DNA of 64,000 nt, taken from contig NC_092021.1 in the NCBI RefSeq assembly GCF_042242105.1, positions 8,646,855 through 8,710,854 on the forward strand. The letters run 5' to 3'. Numbering within the stretch: position 1 is the first letter of the stretch; each line of letters begins with the position of its first letter. The notes under the pieces are model-generated. The model was not told the origin of the DNA and ran no database searches. It saw only the letters and a program-made list of their open reading frames with translations. This DNA is from Pempheris klunzingeri. Lineage: Eukaryota > Chordata > Actinopteri > Acropomatiformes > Pempheridae. The translations under genes were made by a program, and so were the position numbers. This document shows positions 27,801-36,240 of this stretch, one piece after another.

Positions 27801-30800
27801 CTCTGCAGAGCCGTTTGGACACTTTTAGCTCTTTGGCTTTAGTTTTAGATTTGATTTTATGGCTTGCAGATTCCTGGCGTGCCATAACAACTTTAGCGGG
27901 TGCCAATGTGTTAGCACTATGTGTTTATCAACTTGTTGTTTTCCACTGTCCACAAGTGGCCAAAAAAAAAAATGACTACTCTTTTCTGCATTGTCTTTTT
28001 ACAATTACTTATGCCTGCAAAATTCCTGAAAATGGAACCAACAACACAAGTGGAATCGGGCCAGAATTCTTACATTAACACTCATCTTGGAAATGCACTG
28101 GGGCCATTTTGTTGGTGGGTGGTTCATTTGTCTTTATTCTGGCAGCCAGAAATATATGACAATGTGATCTCATATGGAAGTATTTCAAATAAAGTGAACT
28201 CCAATAGCTATCGTCAGAATTCTAATTTTCCACCAATCTAAAACTAATCACAATCCCTCATTTTGATATATTGACAGTTGATAACTGTTGCTTTTCTTAA
28301 CTGTATATTATTGCTACTGTTTTTGCATCCAGAATCTGGTTATTATTGGTATGCTGCTAAGGATTATGAGCATTAAAAGGTGAGAAATATTCCTTTTCTG
28401 AAAATAAAATACCATAATTGAAACCATAAACAGTTGTATCTTGATGCAGTCGAGGGATTCTGTGTGGCTGTGTAGTGTTGTCAGCTATACTGTGACTGCA
28501 CAGGTTTGTTAACCCCCAGTTCCACAAAATAAATAGAGATAGTTATAAAGACAGACCATATTTATCAGTCATAAGGGAGATGCATGAGGTGAGTTTTCAA
28601 TCCACAGTGCAGAAGGCTTAATAATTCAAGACCTGGATACAGATTTCAGTATTTCATCCACGTGTACACATCGCTATGTTCTTGTGTATGTTTCATGAGC
28701 TGTTACTTGTATTGTACTGGATGTGAGCATGGCAATAACAAATCCCTAAAACACTCAAAAACCCACAGTCTGCTACTCCATCTAGTCCATCAACAGCTCT
28801 GAGAAAGTCTTTATTTGCCCCTCTGTATTTCTTGTCCATCAAGCAACATTAAATTGTTGATCTATTATTGTATGTACTTGTTAAAGCAACATGGCGATGT
28901 AGGGGATTTCCAGACTGTAACTGCAGCTCCACCTGTTCACTCACATTCATGATCCAGGAGGACGGCAACATGGTGAGGAAACCATCCAAACACCCTGGAA
29001 AGAAGCCATGGTCACACTCAGTGGTGACATCTAAAGTTCCCAGTGTAGCGTCTCTCCAAACAGTACGATTACTCTGCAGGCAAAAGAGCTTTTTACACGA
29101 ATCACAGTCAGTCAGTGACTGAGCTGTTATTGATCGCCCAGCAAATCACCCAACTCTGCACTGTTCAACAGGTCTATGCTGCTTTTTATTGGCTTTTAGC
29201 TCATTGTTTTGACTTCACAGCCTGCAGCTTAAAAATTAGTTAATGCGGGTTTAAAGCTGCACTAATCAATATGTTTGTAAGAACAACGGATGAAATGACT
29301 TTGTGTAATGATCCAGGTGTCACTCGGGGTGACAAACCTGCAGATAATTACCACCCAACTCGGCAGTTCCCCTCGGCTCTGCAGAGCTTTGGCAACTTAA
29401 CTGTTTTGATTCGCTCTGTCTGCTCTCATCAGCTGCAGCAAGCAGCTGTTTTCAGCACAAAAGCTCCAGTAAACCCACTGCGTGCTACTTGCCTAGCAAC
29501 AAAGGGAAGACAGCCAGATATTTCCCTCAGGAGTTGGAAGGTTTAAATAAGTGTTTCACTGCTCGAAAGATGGTCTTTTCATAAAACTAGGTGCAAATAT
29601 TTTTGAAAGTGGTGCGATAACAGAGAAGACGGGCTGCGGTATTTCCTTTTTGCTCAAAAGGGAGGTTAACTACAACAACCAGAATGCACTGTGCCGATTT
29701 CCTCACCAGCAGGCGGTGCTTGACTCTCAGCTGTTATTCCATACAATTCCTCCGCACTGTATTCTGGCTCATATCTGCATTTAACTATTAAAACCGTTTT
29801 CTTACAGTGTGCATACAGAAAATGTGGAAGTACAATCTGTAATTGGAACAACAGCAAAACTCAGGCATCATCCAGCAGACTTTTGCTGGCAAATAAGCAG
29901 GGAGCACTGGATGCATGCAACATGGAGGACATGAAGATATTTTCAACATTGTGTTTACAACTTGTTTCAGTGCCCCCAAGTGGGCAGAGATTGAGACAGA
30001 TTTATAGGTCATCTTTCTTTACTTCTATTACTATTCTTTTAAATTTCAGCTGCTCGTTTGTGCTGTTTGTTTGCATATATTTGACTAAATTAGAGTCTTT
30101 TAGCTGTTAGTTTTTCTGTTTATCCATTATTCAGTTGGTTGAATGACTGACTCATCTTCTAGCTCCTCAATCAAAAGCAGGAGACGGAGACATTGTTGAG
30201 CAAAATTGGCAGGAATCATGAAAGATGCATGACATCACAGCAGAAGGCAGACATCTCTGTGCTCCCTGCGTATTCGGTAGATGTTGTGGATTCGATATCG
30301 GCCCTTTCCTTGATCAGTAGAGGGAAAAAAAAGTCATACAGGGCCGGGCTAAAATTAGCAGTGATGTCTTCCTGTGTAACAGGAGAGACGCTGGCCTGCT
30401 AACATCACAAAAATCTAAGGCCTGGCACATTCCACTGTATAAATAACCAGGGAGAGCTGGTGGACGAGGGGGGGGCGGTACAGAGAGACATTTTCAGACA
30501 GGGAGAGAGAGAGAAGGTTCAGGCAGTATCATTGAGTGATGGGACAGCTGTAGACTACGCGCATGGCGAAGCAGTAGAGAGAGCCGAATCAAACTGAAGG
30601 TTAAAATGGAGAATCAAAGGGAAACCTCTGAACCTCGTTTGAAGTTACTGGGATTTAATACTGACGAGCAACGGCTGTTTCTGTTTTTTCCATCACTGAC
30701 GTTGCATGAAAACACCCAATCTATCTAGACTAAGATCATTTGAAGAATGCCACAACACAGAACAGAGGATCCAGGAGCAAATGTGCTCCTGCTTGTATAA

Positions 30801-31105
30801 CTGTGAGCTGAAAGGTCCAAATCTGATACACCGATCGTATTGAGACAGAACTAAGGGAGACTAGGTGACTGCTGTGTTGCCTGATTACATGAAACATTAC
30901 ACTTTTGTAATGTCCTCAGTGATCTGTGCCAGCATGATTACTGCTATCATACTGTATCACACGGGTGTGCTGAAATAGTACCTTCATCTTACTTCTCTAT
31001 TGTACTGTGTTTCCAAATATCGTGACTCCCCTGATGTGACGCACGCATTATTGAAATCACACTGTGATAGAACATTGAAAACTGAAAACATGTTCATTAT
31101 GCCAA

Positions 31106-31153
<48 letters not shown>

Positions 31154-33862
31154 CAAAGAAAGTAGTTTTGTCAAGCCAAAAATCTATGCTATAATTAATT
31201 AATGGTTATTCATTGAAAGAAATTGGTCAAATTACAAAATTTATACTTATCTTCCTTTTCAAATCAGCATCACTTCCATTGATACCAAAGCCAACCCTGC
31301 TGATCAATGTTACTTTGAAAACAACAGAATTCTAGCAGAAAAGCTTTAGCGCTTTTCCAGGAATTACACTGATGCATGTTTTGTTATCAGCATCTTTTTT
31401 CATAAGCCAGGCAGGCAGAGTCCTGTCGTTAATCTTCACATTTGATGGTGTATCTTTTATGTGAACTCGGTCCAAGCATCCAATATTTATACGCTAAAGG
31501 AAATGTGATACGCTGTGGTTTCTTGCCGCCTCCACTAAAAACACTCCTCGTCATCACATTGTCCATTCTGCAGGCTTCACCGCTCTTTTACTACCCGGAG
31601 TTTGTCCTAAGTTTGCAGAAATGCGTCTTGTTGCTTGAAATAAGCAGGGATTGTTATGTAAGCACCCTGTCCCTTATTGCTATTCCCTTCATCAGAGGAT
31701 GCTATCATTTGCCAAAACTTTGCTCATGTTAAACTGAGCTGTATTGAGCAGTGATGAGTCCTGACATCTCTGTGCGTGCAAATGCACGCCACATATACTC
31801 TCTCAGCGGGAAAATGACTCACTCCTGCTGAGCACAGCCGAACAATGACACAGTGCTTGAGCTGATGTATAAAGGGTGTGTTTGTGGAGTTGGTAATGTA
31901 ATTTTTCAGAGCAGCAGAGGTGGTCAAAGCTCTCCGCTGAGCTGAATTTAGATCATCGCTGGGGATCACAATACGTAAAGAGAGGTCTTTTAACAGAGAA
32001 GAGCTACATCGGCCTTCTGGGCATCCTTGGCTGGTCACTGAGGAGCGTGACTGGAATACACTCCCAAAAGTTCCCTTAAGCTTAATTTATCAAAAGTAGG
32101 TGTTGCTTAAAGGAGGATTCAAGTTCATTGTCTCTGCACGCCTGCTGGAAATCTCATCAAGTTTCTCTTTAAATGCTAATCTCACCCAGCGATACCTGCA
32201 ATTCTTTACTAAAACAAAACAACATCGTTTTCAGAGTTGGATCTCCAACGGCAGAACACATCAAAGCATTTAGATAATGGACTGGTGGCTGTTCAAGAGT
32301 TTGACAATACATATAATATCACTGAGTGTTATTTACAAATTCAAATGAATTAAGTCTTCAATGCAAAATATCCAAAGCCTCCTCTGTGTCACCTCGAAAA
32401 GATAAACCTGCATCACTTCAGCGAAAAAACCCCCCATCTTCTATCAACAACCATCTTCTATCCTGTCTGCACCACAGAGGGAAGAACTGAAAAATCCAAA
32501 TGGACGATTCCTTTGGGATAAATATCAGGAAGAACATAAAGAACATACAATTTGAATTGATGCAATCAGTGTATAATACATTATCAGCTAACTAAGTCCG
32601 AATAGTTTTTGTTGACACTCTTCGCACAGTACCAGCTGATACTTTGGTAAACCAAACCCTGAACTGGGCGGTAACAGCAACCTATCTCTAGCTCTATCCA
32701 AGTGGTTTTGGGAAATAAATCAACTGTGTTTCATATTTTCCAATACTTAAAATTATGAAATTATTCAAATTCAATATTGTACGCTTTGACACATTTTTGA
32801 ATGGCAATGAATATATTTGAAGACGCAAATAAAAGAATACTTAAGAAACAAAGGGAATATAAATAAATGTGTGTAAATATGTGCTTGTACACTAGATCAT
32901 GACTTTTTGGAGCAGTGCCAAACAAATGAAAATTATTTATTTATTATGTTTTATTACTTGTACTTGAGTTTTTCTCAAATAACTGAGGAACAAAAGTTAG
33001 AAGAAAAAAAACCAATGATCCCCACTGACTGGCCAAGATAATATCAGAAATCATCTGGCTCCATAAACACCTAAATGAATACTGAAATATGACGATGACC
33101 CCATCTACAGTAGATGCAGCAGCTTGTACGTCAGCATTATCGCTTAATGCTCCAGCAGATGGAACAGGAAGCTGGACAGGCATGCTGGGTAATTCTCATG
33201 GAGGCTATAACAATAAATTGTACGTCATTGTTACAGTCAGTTTGACAATGATATTAGTGGTGCTGATGATTCTTTCTACTTTTGTAAAGAAAAGTTCAGG
33301 TTTCTGAGTACTTGGAGTAGAGCGTCACGCGTTGGTAGCCCAGTTCCTTTCACTGGCTGATTTAGACACCACAGGGGAAAGCTGAAAAATCTAGAAAAAA
33401 CTAAATGTTCCCTATTAGAGGACGAGTCAAAATAGAAGTATTACCTTCACCCAGATCCAAGACAGCGAGCACAGCACTGCTCCGTGCCTCCCCCAGGTGA
33501 TTGTTGGCGATGCAGGTGTAGAGGCCGGCATCGCTGGGCTTGCAGTCCCTAATCCAGAGCCCTCCGTACTCCTGGTTCTCCATGTTGAGGAGGTCATCAT
33601 TGTGGTACCAGTACAGGGAGGGCTGGGGGTCTCCGGCCACAGTCACCTTGAGGCGGATGTCGCAGCCTGTTCCCACGGCAGCGTTCCTCATCTTGCGGGC
33701 AAAAACAGGTGGGCTCGGGGTAGGATGGCTGGGTCCTCGAGACTCCAGGACGACTTGCTCTGGGCTCGATTTGGACCGCTTTGGGGGGATGATGGGGCTC
33801 GGGGGTGCCGCGGCTTCATCTGCCCCCTTTTTCAGGGTCATTTGCACCTCGGCTTTTCTCAT
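1651..33862 (-). CDS. speg: Striated muscle preferentially expressed protein kinase (SPEG), full-length, 41 coding exons
   Basis: SPEG is a double-kinase member of the titin/obscurin/MLCK family that works at the triad and sarcoplasmic reticulum of striated muscle (family knowledge). Exons read on the minus strand: 33445-33862, 23547-23633, 22986-23052, 21279-22819, 20971-21114, 20692-20874, 19620-19786, 19253-19341, 17870-18045, 17355-17615, 17099-17257, 16710-16899, 16350-16579, 15866-15985, 14830-14934, 14484-14690, 14262-14385, 13654-13826, 13451-13563, 13166-13334, 12925-13021, 12530-12730, 12227-12284, 11994-12071, 11668-11840, 11553-11579, 11250-11402, 10630-10672, 10438-10506, 7600-10336, 7329-7478, 6637-6753, 6064-6231, 5736-5858, 5009-5173, 3949-4795, 3563-3802, 3181-3404, 2442-2517, 2058-2207, 1651-1906. 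Every junction keeps phase; the sum is 10,875 nt (3,624 aa plus stop), somewhat longer than human SPEG (about 3,267 aa). The gene looks intact. Exons 2 and 3 have weaker splice sites than the rest. Confidence 0.93.
3949..4795 (-). CDS. speg: speg exon 36: Pro/Ala/Thr-rich linker with (PA)n tract
   Basis: An 847-nt exon (residues about 3028-3309) of Pro, Ala, Thr, Val and Ser before kinase 2. It contains an uninterrupted Pro-Ala tract of about 17 PA units encoded by a GCTGGA hexamer array at 4551-4654 on the plus strand. It then has [20 protein letters not shown] and a run of [12 protein letters not shown] units, and ends [17 protein letters not shown], the conserved entry to kinase 2. It is probably a flexible spacer. 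The hexamer array is expected to vary in length between individuals. Confidence 0.92.
4551..4654. repeat. GCTGGA hexamer array inside speg exon 36
   Basis: About 17 near-perfect copies of GCTGGA on the plus strand, with a few GCCGGA and GGTGCT variants. On the coding strand each copy encodes Pro-Ala. The unit is a multiple of three, so copy-number change keeps frame. Confidence 0.95.
5009..5858 (-). CDS. speg: speg exons 34-35: fibronectin type III domain 2
   Basis: Exon 34 (5736-5858) reads [18 protein letters not shown] then [20 protein letters not shown]. Exon 35 (5009-5173) reads [40 protein letters not shown] and EVVSLNASG. The WxP, CYYN and AGQGPYSN features are those of the second FN3 domain of SPEG. 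Both exons are phase 1 to 1. Confidence 0.9.
6064..7478 (-). CDS. speg: speg exons 31-33: pre-Ig linker and Ig domain 9
   Basis: Exon 31 (7329-7478) is a basic Ser-rich linker ([19 protein letters not shown]). Exon 32 (6637-6753) starts [20 protein letters not shown] and contains [18 protein letters not shown]. Exon 33 (6064-6231) gives [20 protein letters not shown] and SSCTISLAR. Together exons 32 and 33 form the last Ig domain, which packs in front of FN3-2 and kinase 2. The exon 33 donor is GCTC|GTAAGA, phase 1, using the first base of an Arg codon. Confidence 0.9.
7600..10336 (-). CDS. speg: speg exon 30: 2.7-kb inter-kinase linker
   Basis: A single 2,737-nt exon (residues about 1875-2786) open throughout. 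It starts [19 protein letters not shown] and carries conserved SPEG blocks: [44 protein letters not shown] repeats, [45 protein letters not shown] and [19 protein letters not shown] strongly acidic Glu-rich stretch lies around 8770-9000. It has many RRxS-type sites and is probably disordered. It ends TCAAAGG|GTATGC in phase 1. Confidence 0.93.
10438..13021 (-). CDS. speg: speg exons 21-29: protein kinase domain 1
   Basis: Nine short exons encode a Ser/Thr kinase of the MLCK/titin type (residues about 1595-1850). Visible motifs are [17 protein letters not shown] (nucleotide loop, first Gly replaced by Arg), EYAAKFIS (the ATP Lys), the catalytic loop HLDIK|PDN (HLD instead of HRD, as in SPEG generally), CDFGNA (Mg-binding DFG), [28 protein letters not shown] and RHPWFK. 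Exon 26 (11553-11579) is only 27 nt. Exon 22 ends at ACTGAAAT|GTATCC, the phase required by exon 23 ([13 protein letters not shown]). The catalytic residues look present, so the domain may be active despite the loop change. Confidence 0.92.
13166..14385 (-). CDS. speg: speg exons 17-20: Ig domains 7 and 8
   Basis: Exons 17 (14262-14385) and 18 (13654-13826) form Ig7: [40 protein letters not shown], then the distal strand [16 protein letters not shown]. Exons 19 (13451-13563) and 20 (13166-13334) form Ig8: [29 protein letters not shown], and [19 protein letters not shown]. Ig8 directly precedes kinase 1, the place occupied by regulatory Ig modules in titin-like kinases. The exon 19/20 junction is phase 0, unlike most others here. 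Confidence 0.9.
14484..14934 (-). CDS. speg: speg exons 15-16: fibronectin type III domain 1
   Basis: Exon 15 (14830-14934) reads [20 protein letters not shown] then [14 protein letters not shown], the A to C strands of an FN3 fold. Exon 16 (14484-14690) continues with [40 protein letters not shown] and PVQLLDRG. Both are phase 1 to 1. The fold follows Ig6 and precedes Ig7 exactly as in mammalian SPEG. Confidence 0.9.
15866..16579 (-). CDS. speg: speg exons 13-14: [13 protein letters not shown] linker and Ig domain 6
   Basis: Exon 13 (16350-16579) contains the near-invariant SPEG peptide [14 protein letters not shown] followed by the first half of an Ig domain ([20 protein letters not shown], then DRKMTQ). 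Exon 14 (15866-15985) closes it with [29 protein letters not shown] and LYVT. The junction is phase 1 (donor CAGT|GTAAGT, acceptor CTGTAG), giving Phe where mammals have Tyr. Confidence 0.9.
16710..17615 (-). CDS. speg: speg exons 10-12: Ig domains 4 and 5
   Basis: Exon 10 (17355-17615) is one whole Ig domain: [28 protein letters not shown], then [16 protein letters not shown]. Exon 11 (17099-17257) and exon 12 (16710-16899) encode the next Ig domain: [28 protein letters not shown], and [16 protein letters not shown]. In Ig5 the distal strand has Thr (YTVTA) where most Ig domains have Cys, as in the mammalian protein (YAVSA), so this fold lacks the buried disulfide pair; it is not a lesion. 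Exon 12 ends in phase 2 (CAGAT|GTAAGA). Confidence 0.9.
17870..19786 (-). CDS. speg: speg exons 7-9: SDEEYLSP linker and Ig domain 3 (APEG-1 core)
   Basis: Exon 7 (19620-19786) holds the hallmark [17 protein letters not shown]. Exon 8 (19253-19341) reads [19 protein letters not shown], and exon 9 (17870-18045) completes the domain with [20 protein letters not shown]. In mammals this Ig domain is essentially the small APEG-1 isoform made from an internal promoter. Here an in-frame ATG with A at -3 (ACAATGAG) sits at the start of exon 8, so an APEG-1-like short product is possible, but I see no convincing separate first exon. Confidence 0.9.
20692..21114 (-). CDS. speg: speg exons 5-6: Ig domain 2
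   Basis: Exon 5 (20971-21114) starts with [20 protein letters not shown], which matches the SPEG segment before its second Ig domain, and carries the first Cys strand ([16 protein letters not shown]). Exon 6 (20692-20874) gives [10 protein letters not shown], the [20 protein letters not shown] core and the closing strand ATLIVRAG. Both exons are phase 1 to 1, the usual symmetric unit of Ig modules. Ig modules of this family act as protein-binding and spacing units; the partner of this one is unknown to me. Confidence 0.9.
21279..22819 (-). CDS. speg: speg exon 4: large Ser/Pro/Arg-rich linker
   Basis: A 1,541-nt exon (residues about 191-704) joining Ig1 to Ig2. It is low complexity and rich in Ser, Pro, Arg and Gln, with recognisable SPEG blocks: [23 protein letters not shown] near the front, EERRRSLD, a [20 protein letters not shown] segment and [10 protein letters not shown] at the end. 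It has many candidate basophilic and proline-directed phosphorylation sites. Acceptor CTATTTCAG (phase 2) and donor GCAAG|GTTAGA (phase 1). The phase-2 acceptor could be shared by exon 3 and by a candidate alternative first exon at 26102-26211. Confidence 0.9.
22986..23633 (-). CDS. speg: speg exons 2 and 3: short acidic linker
   Basis: Exon 2 (23547-23633, phase 1 to 1) reads [18 protein letters not shown], closely resembling the DSETAEDD stretch that follows Ig1 in mammalian SPEG. Its acceptor is TTTTGTATAG and its donor ACAG|GTTGCC is weak. Exon 3 (22986-23052, phase 1 to 2) is proposed because the next exon needs a phase-2 partner: acceptor GATGCAG, open reading of about 22 residues, and a GC-type donor CCAG|GCAAGA. 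Exon 2 is well supported by homology. Exon 3 rests only on frame and splice sites and could be wrong. Confidence 0.6.
23130..23425. repeat. Dispersed repeat copy A (GCACTAATCAAT family)
   Basis: Begins GCAGCACTAATCAATTTTC, includes GAATGAGATGACA, and ends AATCAATTCATGCAGCTTTAA. The end is roughly the reverse complement of the TTTAAAGCTGCACTAATCAA head seen in copy C at 29248, so the family appears to have terminal inverted repeats. It lies between speg exons 2 and 3. Limits are approximate. Confidence 0.45.
26102..26211 (-). CDS. Candidate alternative first coding exon of speg
   Basis: On the minus strand an ATG at 26211 opens [20 protein letters not shown] and continues [17 protein letters not shown], ending at ATCAG|GCAAGT, a consensus GC-type donor. 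Upstream the frame stays open for eight codons to a TAG. The exon is 36 codons plus 2 nt (phase 2), which fits the phase-2 acceptor of speg exon 4 at 22819, giving an isoform of 3,470 aa without Ig1. It cannot be spliced in frame between exons 1 and 2. I do not recognise the peptide. Its Lys/Glu/Pro composition looks coding, but no homology was tested. Confidence 0.4.
27690..27975. repeat. Dispersed repeat copy B
   Basis: A diverged relative of copies A and C: TTCATTAATCAG, then GAACAACAGATGAAACGACC, TTACCCAACTCTGCAGAG and a tail CACTGTCCACAAGTGGCC. The order of these blocks matches copy C (29248-30015). No coding potential is visible beyond short chance frames. Confidence 0.45.
29248..30015. 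repeat. Dispersed repeat copy C
   Basis: Starts TTTAAAGCTGCACTAATCAA, contains GAACAACGGATGAAATGAC, CACCCAACTCGGCAG and CTGCAGAGC, and ends near CAGTGCCCCCAAGTGGGC. It is longer than copy B, with extra internal sequence (for example CACCAGCAGGCGGTGC). Probably a degenerate non-autonomous DNA element. The class is not certain. Confidence 0.45.
30428..30445 (+). promoter_or_regulatory. CATTCCA (MCAT) and TATAAATA cluster in speg intron 1
   Basis: CATTCCA (the TEAD/MCAT core found in muscle promoters) at 30428-30434 lies directly in front of TATAAATA at 30438-30445. A TATA box here would place a start near 30470 on the plus strand, antisense to speg. A short frame of 40 codons ([18 protein letters not shown]...) follows at 30606-30728. 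It could instead be a muscle enhancer in either orientation. Only motif matches support this. Confidence 0.25.
31106..31153. repeat. Palindromic (AC)n(AT)n(GT)n microsatellite
   Basis: Seven to eight AC units run into about nine AT units and then about eight GT units. The whole 48-bp block is almost its own reverse complement and could form a hairpin or cruciform. Confidence 0.95.
33089..33307 (+). CDS. Unrecognised 72-codon ORF with one membrane segment (candidate)
   Basis: On the plus strand, inside speg intron 1 and about 140 bp from speg exon 1. The predicted peptide starts [18 protein letters not shown], then a Gly/Asn stretch ([10 protein letters not shown]), a clear hydrophobic segment [19 protein letters not shown] of about 20 residues, and a short FVKKSSGF tail. 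The layout is that of a single-pass membrane peptide with a basic stop-transfer end. I do not recognise it, see no promoter or splice evidence, and it may be a chance frame. Confidence 0.22.
   Translation: MTMTPSTVDAAACTSALSLNAPADGTGSWTGMLGNSHGGYNNKLYVIVTVSLTMILVVLMILSTFVKKSSGF
33445..33862 (-). CDS. speg: speg coding exon 1: start codon and Ig domain 1
   Basis: Residues 1-139. The ATG at 33862-33860 is chosen because the reading [13 protein letters not shown], then [12 protein letters not shown], aligns with the known SPEG N-terminus. The frame stays open further upstream, but the only earlier candidate start there is GTG. The Ig domain runs from about residue 50 ([11 protein letters not shown]) to VLAVLDLG and has the usual Cys ([10 protein letters not shown]), Trp (SLYWYHND) and DAGLYTC motif. 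It ends at donor GAAG|GTAATA in phase 1. The next exon is nearly 10 kb away, a common layout for a first exon with separate promoter control. Confidence 0.88.
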
Positions 33863-35735
33863 GGTTGAAGTGATTTGGTAAGGCCCTACAGTGGGTTCTG
33901 TCACTGTGTATGTGGATAGTTTGACTATAACACTAAGTGGGCCCTCTCAGTATTCTTCACTAAAGTCCAGTGAGGGCATTAGAATCTAGGAGCAGGTTTT
34001 ACATATAGATTACAGTGAACAAGGTTCTCACATTTTTGAATTCAAGATAGTCTATAACTCTATTTCAAAATTCAATTAAAACCTAAATATGTAGAAACAT
34101 ATCTGCCAGGAATACATTAATCTCAAATGGCTGCTCTCTGACCTCAGTTGTTGTCCAAAGAAGAGAAAGAAATAGCTGATTACCAGGTAATTAAGCAGAT
34201 AGAGATAGCTGCCACTCTCCTGCCCAGAGGTATATTTAGGGCAAGACCCACTGGATCGTGTTGCATTAACAGCTCCCTTGACTTCTCTCTTGGAAGTGAC
34301 GGCCCTCCTTTTCCTGACGTTCTCTGACTTCTCAGCCTTTTGTAACCATTTCCCAATGGTGAGTAACTTGGTAATGTCTCCACAGAACAAGGGGCGCAAA
34401 TCTTCAGTGAGTTTCCTCTTTACTCCCAGCGGCCTTGAGGTCTGCTCTTGCAAGGCTTCTGGTTGAACGCAAGCATCAGGTCCTGTCCAACAAGTTGCAC
34501 AGTGCCCCCCCCCCTCTTCCTTGTCCCATGAGCTAAACCGCCCCACTCATGATCTCCCCCTACCTCTGCCAGTCAGTCCGAACGGGGAAATGACGGTCAC
34601 AGAGCAGCAAGCCTTACAATGACAGCTGCATGGTGATCCGTCTGCCCACTCACTGCTGGGCTCCCGCCCCCCTGTCATTTTTAGCCAACCTGAGGTCAGT
34701 AGAACATGTGAGATGGTGCAACACTTGGCACAGAGGAGGGGGGTGGTCGGCATGGGACAGATACTTAATTGTAGGTGAAATGTAGAGGCTGTCTCAATTG
34801 TGTTGAGTATCATGACAAAAGAAAATATTATCATTGCATTAACATTGGGTGCAGGCAGCTCTGGCTCTATAACAGTATGTTCTACATTACTGACAACAGA
34901 GGACGTGTATCGGACAGATTTTTGAGGTGGAGTAGTTCTAGCCGTTGAAAATGGGTGCTGAGGTAGTAAAATGCCTGAAACACAAAAAAAAACCAACAAC
35001 AAATGAAAGAAAGGTTAGCGTTAGTTTTGCTTTCCTAAATATCAATCAATCAATAGCCTCTATAAAACAGATCCAATGTCCACTTTTTTTCTGGAAAACA
35101 TACCAATATTTAATGTCTTGAATGGAAATACAGTAAAAACATACAACAAGCACATTCATTTAGCTGAATTAACCCGACCATGACAGCTCCGATGGTTTTG
35201 TAGGATACATGAATCAAATTTAAGATTAACTTAATGTGGTAATGAGCAAAATATGTTACTTCTGCTTTTGTTATAAGCAGTGTGGTCCGTCAGCTGCACT
35301 GCCCACACATCGTTTTATAATCAGACAGAAGCTTTATTTTTACAAAACATAAAGACACACTAACTGCTGGATTAGTTACCTGGACGTCCTGCCTTCTATC
35401 ATGTCAAACGTAAAAGCTTTTGTGACATAAGAGGTAACTCAGCGGTGTTACATTAATCAGCAACAGAGAGCAGTGGACATGTTTATATTAAACATTTATT
35501 GTCTGCCATCTACAAACACTGCAAATAGAAAATTGCTTGGCACGTGAAAGACAACCCGTTGTCTTCATCTAAATATACAATACTACTAACTAAAATAGAC
35601 AATCTTCATTACAAAAACTTGAATACATTACTATAAAAAGAAAAATCACATCAGCCAGACATTTCACAGCTTAACAGTGAATTAGCTTTCAGCTCCATCT
35701 CAAGGTGTTCAACGGCAGATGTCAATTTTTTTTCT
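33863..35735. other. speg 5' flank
   Basis: Non-coding sequence upstream of the speg start. It should contain the 5'UTR and main promoter, but I could not fix a start site. Near-consensus AT-rich boxes occur at about 34080 (CCTAAATATG, one mismatch from a CArG box) and 34229 (GTATATTTAG, MEF2-like), which would suit a muscle gene but are weak. Frames in 34076-35002 have no coding character. Confidence 0.4.
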
Positions 35736-36240
35736 TTTTTTTTTTTTTTTTCGCTGTATTGATTTTATTGGTTTAATAGCAAAATAGCAAAAGAGGAGTG
35801 ACATGAAAGATACACACAATGCACATGAAGGACGGAGGGAAGAGTTAGTTAATAATGGATGTGAGGATGTGACTAGAGTGAGGGGTCAAATGATTTTATC
35901 AGATTAAGTAGGTATACATGGGCAATGTGTGTGTGTCTATGTGTGTGCGTGCAAATTTGAACGCTTGCATAAGATGTGCATCTGCGCTAAGGGCTCCTGG
36001 AAAGGTTGGCGTGTGAGGCAAGCATATGAAAATGCTATCATTGCCTTATCTAATACCATATAATGCAGAAATGACCGTGAATGTTACATTCTAGTAAGTA
36101 ACATTATATTCCTACAGGCATGAGGAGTGAGTCCAGGCCGGAGTGCTGAGGAGGAGAGCAGCCCACCCATCCACCCATCAAGCACCACTCCCACAAGCCC
36201 CGGCGGGTGTCAGACGGGCCTACACCCGCTCTGTTCTCTT
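35727..36240 (-). repeat. Possible retroposed sequence or cxcr 3'UTR end
   Basis: Read on the minus strand, a GC-rich block (36120-36235) leads into sequence with AATAAA at 35763-35768, followed about 20 nt later by an A-tract of about 25 (35727-35752, broken once by G). A polyadenylation signal followed by genomic poly(A) is the mark of a retroposed transcript. The same AATAAA is also the first hexamer downstream of the chemokine receptor, so it may instead end that gene's 3'UTR next to a simple A-tract. Confidence 0.35.

Larger units (their letters stand above)
23634..33444. other. speg intron 1 (9.8 kb)
   Basis: Mostly AT-rich non-coding sequence. It contains two copies of a dispersed repeat (27690-27975, 29248-30015), a palindromic AC/AT/GT microsatellite (31106-31153), the candidate alternative exon at 26102-26211, a CATTCCA plus TATAAATA cluster at 30428-30445 and a small antisense ORF at 33089-33307. 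I see no other recognisable gene. Confidence 0.7.

Noticed and set aside
34076..35002. Minus-strand ORFs of 156 and 151 codons upstream of speg
   Set aside because: Low-complexity composition, no resemblance to any domain, and no phase-compatible link to speg exon 1.
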